Part shown: piece after piece, positions 29,280 to 64,000 of the stretch
Position numbering within the stretch: the first letter of the stretch is position 1
How the letters are laid out: every line of letters starts with the position of its first letter
Source: Rhea pennata
Taxonomy: Eukaryota > Chordata > Aves > Rheiformes > Rheidae
Length of the DNA stretch: 64,000 bases
Direction: 5' to 3'
Assembly (NCBI RefSeq): GCF_028389875.1
Contig: NC_084677.1
Coordinates: 10,334,017 to 10,398,016, forward strand
The notes under the pieces: model-generated
What the model was told of the DNA's origin: nothing
What the model saw: the letters and a program-made list of their open reading frames with translations, nothing else
The model's database searches: none
Position numbers and translations under genes: made by a program

Positions 29280-29450
29280 CTTGCGCCGCCCTCGCCCCGC
29301 CGCCCCGCGCCGAACGGCCGCGCCCCGCGGCCGCCGCCGCCCCTTATAGCCGCGGCCCCTTCCCCCTCCCCACCTCAGGGTGCCGCAGCCCTGCCCGGCA
29401 TCGTGATTGGCCGGCTCGAAACGCACCGCGGGCCAATCCCAGAGCGCCGG
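29280..29450 (-). promoter_or_regulatory. ARL6IP1 promoter: TATA-like box and CCAAT boxes in CpG island
   Basis: Upstream of the ATG the minus strand carries CTATAAG at 29,343-29,349, placing a start near 29,315 and a 5' UTR of about 35 bases. A sense CCAAT lies at 29,406-29,410 and an inverted one at 29,433-29,437. The block is part of a CpG island of about 28.9-29.72 kb. AAGATGGCGG, a YY1-type site, overlaps the initiator codon at 29,273-29,282. The TSS position is inferred. Confidence 0.65.
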
Positions 29451-29819
29451 CCCGGTCTCACCGACGCCCGGTTGGCCGATGGGATTTGAACAGAGGCACC
29501 TGCCCCGCCTCCTCCGTCGCAATGCGACTGCGACAGCGGCGGCCGTTAACGGCCGGGGCGCCGCGGGGCGGTGGCGCCTGGGGCCCGGCGGGCGGGCGAG
29601 GAGGTGCCCCTCGGAGCAGCCCTCGGCGAGCGGCTGCGTTGCCCTGCCAGGCCAAAGCGGCGGCTCCGGCAGGCCCCGAGCGCTGCGGCGTGTCGGAGGC
29701 GGGCGCCCTCCCCGGCGTTGGACAGCACAGCAGGCAATGAGGAAGCTCCTCAAGGGACGGAGGCAGCCGGGGGAAGGCAGTCCAGCAAAAGCACAGTCAG
29801 AACATGAGCCATAACCACA

Positions 29820-32800
29820 CCATTATTCATGCCACTTAGTCGAAAAATAATTGTCCGGACTCGGTGTTCGCAGAACTGGTGCAGATACTTGCAGTGAGAA
29901 AAACTTTCGTTACACCCCCCCCCCTCCCGCCCCCAGAACCTTTGAGGAGAATCTGTTTATTTTTAAAAGTCTTACCCCTATAACTTAAAAATGTAATTTT
30001 CAGAAGGCATTAAGTAAAAGGCTGCTCTATGCTTTTAGAAAGCATGAGACCTTTGCTTGCCATATACAGCATGTAGTAAGAATAGTCCAAAGCTGCTGAA
30101 ACTGAAGTCCAGAATGTTTTAAGACTAATGCGTGGCCTGCAGTAGCTGAACTACATGTCACTGGGAGGACTAACAGAAACCTTCTTGCTCTTAAAAGTTT
30201 TATTGATTTTAATATCATAGGTATTTAAATAGATTGCTTTTGACAGATACGAACAGCTAATACGTGACCTATGAGAGCTGAATCCAGCTGCAAGAAATGT
30301 CTTCAAGATTACCACACAGGAAGGAGATGAAATAATCCTTAGCTTCCCTAGAAGTTGCACCAGCTCTGAACACTACAGCAGTCCAATCTAGCCACTATAA
30401 TTACCATCAGCAGTCCAACAACTTGCTCTCATTTTTTCCACAAGCTGTAGTAGCACAAAAACAGACATGGAAGAAAGGCACTGGGATATGTGTCTTTTTT
30501 CTGACTCAATTTCCTACATGTTTCAGTCATGCATGTGTTAGGAGCTTAATCACTGTCTCTAGGATGTAATGCAGTTCTAAAGTGAGGGAAGACTTTTTAC
30601 CATTGTTGACACAAAAACTGCACCACTCTTTTCCACTCCTGCAGGTCAATTCATGAACTTGACACAGAGCAGAAAGGACACAGTGCTAGCTTTCACCTCA
30701 GCCAGGGCTAAGGATGATACTTTAGAGGTACATGTGTTTGATATTCTAGAAGCCTGAATGATTATTTAAAGAGCACTCTGTAAGGAATATACATGCTTTA
30801 GTGAACAACTTTCAAACTGATTTACTTGCAGTTCCTAAATGCTGGGAGTATCTTTGTGTATTGTTTTGCACTTACCTCAGAAACGTTGGGTTCCAGCCTC
30901 AAAAGCCACTATTGCAGTACAGCAAACCTAGAACTAAAACTGCTTTCATTAGAAATTGATGGCAGTAGTAATTCTGATGAAAGTCTTCTGAGAAAGCAAT
31001 ACACTGTGCTTCTACTCATGTCCTTACTATTACTGCTTCTAGGAGTATTTGCAGCATCCTGCATAAGCCAGCTCATTAGGACCAGCCTGCCAGCTCCTGC
31101 TTTCATCTAGTCAGATAATTCCCTCCAAAAAATGCCCAATTCATCAGTCTCTCAAGTGGTCTTTCAAATGCCAGCTCCCAAATGAGGCTGCAGCTGCAGC
31201 TTTTCTCCTGCCCCAGTGGCCTGCACAGGTCCCACTTCCTGATGTGAGCACTCCATAGCCCGGGTGTGGAGCGCAAAGTGAGTCTCCCAGGATGCCCTCA
31301 CTGTCCAGGAAAAACATCGTCGCAGGTGTGCACCCCACTGCAGAGAATGCAACAGCATCAGGCCCTGCCAGGCCATTCTGCTCTCGCCTGCATGAGCAGC
31401 CAGGCCATGGAGCACGACGTAAATCCAAAAAATAGGCGCATATGTGCATGCGTATCTGTATAAATACAACGTTCGTTTAAACTCCTAGTCCTAATGCCGA
31501 AAGCAAAGAACGATGCTATCAGTAGCTCAGAGTGTGGGAACCCAATCATGCAAGTCTGTCCATCACCTCCCACACATCAACTAACTATGGAAAAACAGTA
31601 GTTTCCTTTATGCTTCTATATATCATGCAGATTGTGCTGCAAGGTAGATGCATCGTTCATGCACCGAGATTCTCTTAGCAGGGACACACAATTTGCAGCA
31701 AGCTTCAGACTTAAAGCTAGCTTTAAAACATTGAAGTAAATGCTCGCGTTAATTTTAAAGTGCCATTAAGAGAAAGTTTAATTAGTCCCTGCATTTGGAG
31801 AGGGGAAGATGAGGGGAAAAGGGGGTAAGAGACATTATACACGTTTCTCTTGTCCCTTTATCATACATGATATAATAAATGCATCTCTTTTTTTTCCTCA
31901 GGTATGCTACCAACAAAAAAATCTGATAGAAGTGAAAAATGATCTGATCAGTTACATGTTTAGGCGCACACAAGAGTAATTTCGTATTTATCTACATTAA
32001 CAAAATAATCTTTGTTAACTAAAACGCTAATACTGCACTCCTGAATAGATCTTTCTCACTACAGAAAAAATATAAAATGGATAATATAATTGGGTACCAC
32101 ATGTTTAAGCAAGCAAAAGCTAGATAGATAGCAGTTCACTTCTTAAACATTTTTTCCTAGAACAATTATTTAACCTATAAAGTGGCATGCCTGCTAATTT
32201 AGAAAAAGCTTGAAACAAAGAAAGTTGGGGGAGCAGAGAAATAATGAAATTTCAGAAGCATTTAAGTGTACTAAAACAGCAAGACCAAATGTACTAGGCA
32301 CAGAACACACTGATGAAAAAAATGGATCTTCAGGACTACAATAATTACAAAAATTAAGCTTTAACTCTCCAATTCTCTACAGCATTTTTGAAGTAGTATT
32401 TGTATATAGTGCTTTTCATTCAGGGAGCTCAAAGCAGTTAACAGAAGATAAACATCAGGTTTGAATAAAAAGCAGACAAGTATATGCTGTTGCAAAGGCT
32501 GTGTTTATGGTCGCTGCAATTGCTGCTGTGGAGTCTGCACAGCAAAGCATGCTCGTTTCCCATGCAAGATAATCTAGCACTAGCATTAGGTCTCACCAAT
32601 GATTTTATAGAAACCTAATTCAAAGTCTTGAAAAGGTCTTGTCATTTTTGACTGAAAACTTTTTTCCCTGCATACAATGTCTCAAAATTCCAATTTATAT
32701 TACAGACTTGTTACAGATATTTGAAAAGTTAGATTAAAAACACTTTAATCATTCAATGCAAAATTGGATGTTGAAAAGGAAATAGATCATGAAGTGCTTG

Positions 32801-33570
32801 CAAAGTACTAAAAAAATTCCATTACTGTAAATATTTCCTATGATTTCAACTTGAGTTATATTAACTTGACATGCCGCTGAAGACTCCAAGTTGCTTAGGC
32901 CTAAACACAGAGGTGGGAAGACAGACAAACTAACTGAAGTCCCAGAGGGTTAAGTAAGTACCTCAACCACTAGACTATATAGTTGAAAGGAGGTAACAAC
33001 TCAAAACTGCTGCACTCACTTCAAACTTGATTGTAAAGAATTCCTTTATAGCATGGTCTCTTGGTTAACATTTACTGCAGGCAAGCATCATTGAAAAAAC
33101 TTTCATCACCTGAACAGTTCAGCTTCTATTACTTTGGTTGATTTACGTGCATTCATGAAGATTTTGATTCTAGATTTGCATTAATCTAGGTTTTGTTGCA
33201 GCAACAAAATAGATGCCTCAGTTTTACTGAAACACAGCAACTTTGTCTTTACAGGAAAGACATTTATTAAAAAAAAACTAAGTCTTTCTTAACATGCAAC
33301 ATGCATGCACAAACTCTGCTTAAGAACTCTATTTTAGGTTTAATGAAGACTGCATCAACTCATCACATTGACAAAATTGACAAAAAAACCGTTTTGATTT
33401 CAGCACACAAAAGCTGACAGCCCCACAGACTCCTAAACATGAGAATCCTCCTCAACATTGGAACTGGATTCTATAGAGAATTGAATGTGTGCAATCTGGA
33501 ATTTATGTACTAGGGCTTCTATTCTTCTGCATAATTTTCAAAACCAGTTTTGCATAAAAGGAAATTATGA
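29820..33570. other. Intergenic between ARL6IP1 promoter and SMG1 3' end
   Basis: No exon or RNA gene was recognised. A run of 10 C followed by TCCCGCCCCC at 29,915-29,934 could form a G-quadruplex on the minus strand. A slightly GC-richer stretch at 31,140-31,420 has overlapping open frames on both strands but no recognisable peptide. It may be an old, decayed repeat, but I cannot name it. Confidence 0.5.
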
Positions 33571-36117
33571 ATACAAGTTGTTTTTTTAAAACTTTATTAA
33601 ATTACGCAGTAAAGAACCCATCTCCACACAAGTGTTTCATTTCTGGATAGCAGAGGTATAATACATGAACCACAGGTGAGTGCATTACCCCTCCCTTCTC
33701 CCAACTTCCAAGAAATAAAACAGCATGTATAATACACTCTTGTTACTATGGTACGCCAAACAGATTGTTCATAAGGTTATTTTTAACTGGAGAAAAAGTA
33801 AAAAGGACTAACAGTGTAAAGTGTCTTGTTCTGCGTATGAATGTTCTTCACTGCAACATTCAAACACCTTCTTTCTTGCAATACATGGCATGGCAGAGGG
33901 TTCAGGAAGCAATGACAGTGGAATGCGTTTGCACATGAGTATCATTAAATATAAAGCTTGTGACTTCCCTGGAGTTAATCAGGCAATCAGAATGCCACAC
34001 AAAAGAAAAAGGCCGTACGTCTGTTCAAATTCCTTACACTTCAAAGTGCATGTCCACAAAAAATTGGCAACAGAGGAAAAAGTGAACTCTAAGACCTACT
34101 TAGGAGGCAGAGCAGTTAGCATAGTGCAAATACTGAAAATAAGTTCTTCTATTACTTATGCCTGGTGTTAACTTGTTTTCTGAAAACTGTTTGCCAAGCT
34201 TTCTACTCAGATGAACTGCTGTAAATCCACTCAACTAAATGAATTTTATGCTAGTAGTGAACTTGGCCCAAATTCTTTAATACCTAAATTTTGATTGAAA
34301 AAATTGAAGTGTGCTTTTACTCTGAAAAGTGACTAAAATGGCATAAAGGAACTTCCCATGTCTATCATTTTTCAGCAGCTGCATATAAAGAATTCACCAA
34401 ATATACAAAAGGATTTTTTTTTTAATACGTACCTATACAAATTTCTCCACGTTAAGAAAGCCAATGTGCATTTCTGCTTTGGATATATCTGTAACAGATT
34501 CTGTAGTTATAACTGAATTGTTAGGTTTATCTGGTATAAGAAAAGCAAGTTTCCTTTTCCTAAAGGTGTTCTACAGCCAAAACAGTTCAAACTTTTTAAA
34601 GGAAGTCTTTTAGACAACTGACAGACAGGCAGGATACAGTTCTAAGTACAAAGATGCCATTTTTAGAGAGACTTTTCTGACCATAATCACACTTTGAAGG
34701 CAGAACTGATTAAAAAACAAAAAGCGTTGGTGGAAGATTCACTATGAATGCATTATTGAACAACCATCTATAGAAGTAATATGGCAAAGCAAAATTACTT
34801 TGCAGAAATCTTTACAAATCTAGTCGAACAAAAATTGGAGAGTCCTTCATTTGTTGGATTATATGTATACCCCTGTGAACTGAAGCACTATAATTTACAA
34901 CTGTAAACTAAAAGTATTAGGAAAGTAAAGTAAAAAGCGTATCACTCTACCTCCACCAGAACATCACTTTATTGTTTATCTGTCATCAACAATGTAAAAC
35001 TCTACTAGATACTCTATCCTGGTTTTTAAAAAGGTAAAGATTACATTGGATTAGCTACGTCATACGAAAGAAACTACAGCAATCACAGTAGAATGAATTG
35101 GAGGGACAATTTGAATTACAAAAAAGTGTACACTGCAAGCAGAGGGAAGTGCACATTAAATCAAATGCCTGTAGGATTCATTACTTTTAAATGCACAGTG
35201 ACAATTTTGAGAAACTGTACATGATAGAATCACAGAAATGACTTTAAAATAACCAAAATTACATTTTGCATTTGACCATCCAACTCATAAGTCATCGTTG
35301 ATGTTCTATATTTTCAGTGCTTTTGGAAAATTTGTTTACCAAACAAAATTTAAGTTGTTAATTTGACTAAACTGTGAAGTAGAAGGATTGAAATAAAAAG
35401 TAGATTGGAAGTACGCCTAAACTACAAGAATAAGCCAAAAGAGGGGTATGCAAGGAGAGGTTGGGAGGGAGGAAAAAGGAAAGAGGAAAAGAGAACAAAG
35501 GCTTTTTCTTCTATCTCAGAAGTTCTTCCAATGCAGCGTATATCTGATGTACAACTCTTTGCTTTCAGTCCATTTCTGAAGTTTACATTTTGTAGCCTTT
35601 TTCTGCACTAACTGGTCAACTCAACCAGCACTGTTGCCAAGCAACAAGAGTAACAAGAATCTGAATGCATCAAATCTTCCTTTGCTGTGATTTCTTCATG
35701 GCCCCATTTTTTTCTGTTTTTCTTTGAACAGGGTTCGGTGTTTCCTGAATTGTTCACAGGGTCAGGTGGAATCGAGTTCCAAATCACTCTGCGGTTTGTA
35801 GCATCCCGATTTCTTTCTGCAGCTAACCCCCAGACACGTTTGCAGTTCTTCCGTAGCAGAAAGACAAACCGTGTTGTTCAAGCGGTGAACTTTCACCCTT
35901 GACCTTGGGGGTTGCAGACCATTGTGTTTAGCGTATCCCTGAGTGCAGCTATCCTGCAGGATTCACTTCCCAGTGCACCGAGATTTCCTAGGTTTCCTCA
36001 GATTAAGCCCCAGTATGCATCACCACCGACTGTGGTGCGGCTATGGATGCCTGAGGCCGAGTTGATTCTGGTGGATGTCTGACCTCGCTGAACCAGACTC
36101 ATATGCTTTCTCCCTAC
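33571..36117 (-). other. SMG1 3' UTR (extent uncertain)
   Basis: AT-rich non-coding sequence follows the SMG1 stop. Minus-strand AATAAA signals occur at 34,968-34,973 (UTR about 1.15 kb) and 33,593-33,598 (UTR about 2.5 kb). Both are plausible and alternative use is possible. A 116-codon plus-strand frame at 33,821-34,171 is antisense here and shows no protein-like features. Confidence 0.5.

Positions 36118-64000
<27,883 letters not shown>

Noticed and set aside
28980-29753. 257-codon minus-strand frame over the ARL6IP1 start
   Set aside because: It reads through the ARL6IP1 donor and promoter. The spliced ARL6IP1 model explains the exon, and the rest is low-complexity Arg/Gly/Ala.
33821-34171. 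116-codon plus-strand open frame antisense to the SMG1 3' UTR
   Set aside because: No domain, no promoter or splice context, and composition like translated UTR.
35224-35242. ATAGAATCACAGAA, similar to the 3' end of avian CR1 elements
   Set aside because: Only about 14 bases match and there is no adjacent element body, so chance is sufficient.

Overview
This window is vertebrate nuclear DNA, most likely avian. It has GT-AG introns, CpG-island promoters, AATAAA signals and no bacterial gene organisation. Three protein-coding genes are recognisable, all on the minus strand and in the same order as human 16p12.3: RPS15A (14.3-19.3 kb), ARL6IP1 (about 20.3-29.3 kb) and the 3' two thirds of SMG1 (about 33.6 kb to beyond the right edge). 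A bird is inferred from the compact introns and the lack of obvious SINE or L1 copies. Another sauropsid cannot be excluded without a search.

Layout. 1-14.27 kb is downstream of RPS15A and has no recognisable gene. It contains two unassigned CpG-rich blocks (about 1.02-1.61 kb and 4.89-5.47 kb). RPS15A has one non-coding TOP-type first exon and four coding exons, giving a complete 130-residue product. ARL6IP1 has six coding exons and a complete 203-residue product. About 29.8-33.6 kb is intergenic. SMG1 then occupies the rest of the window with 38 coding exons, all with GT-AG borders and matching phases. They sum to 7,291 nt, about 2,430 codons including the stop. If total length equals human SMG1 (3,661 residues), this is residue 1,233 to the C-terminus. 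The catalytic Asp of GDRH then falls at 2335, the known human kinase-dead position, so nothing is missing or added downstream of it relative to human. The first ~1,230 residues lie beyond position 64,000.

Roles. RPS15A is a 40S ribosomal protein, ARL6IP1 an ER-shaping membrane protein, and SMG1 the PIKK that phosphorylates UPF1 in nonsense-mediated decay. They are neighbours by conserved synteny, not an operon.

No new system was found. The most notable points are within SMG1. An 87-nt intron in the kinase activation loop is divisible by three and has no stop codon. A 19-nt A run abuts a splice acceptor that also offers an in-frame alternative 6 nt downstream. A 37-nt homopolymer lies 17 nt inside a donor site.
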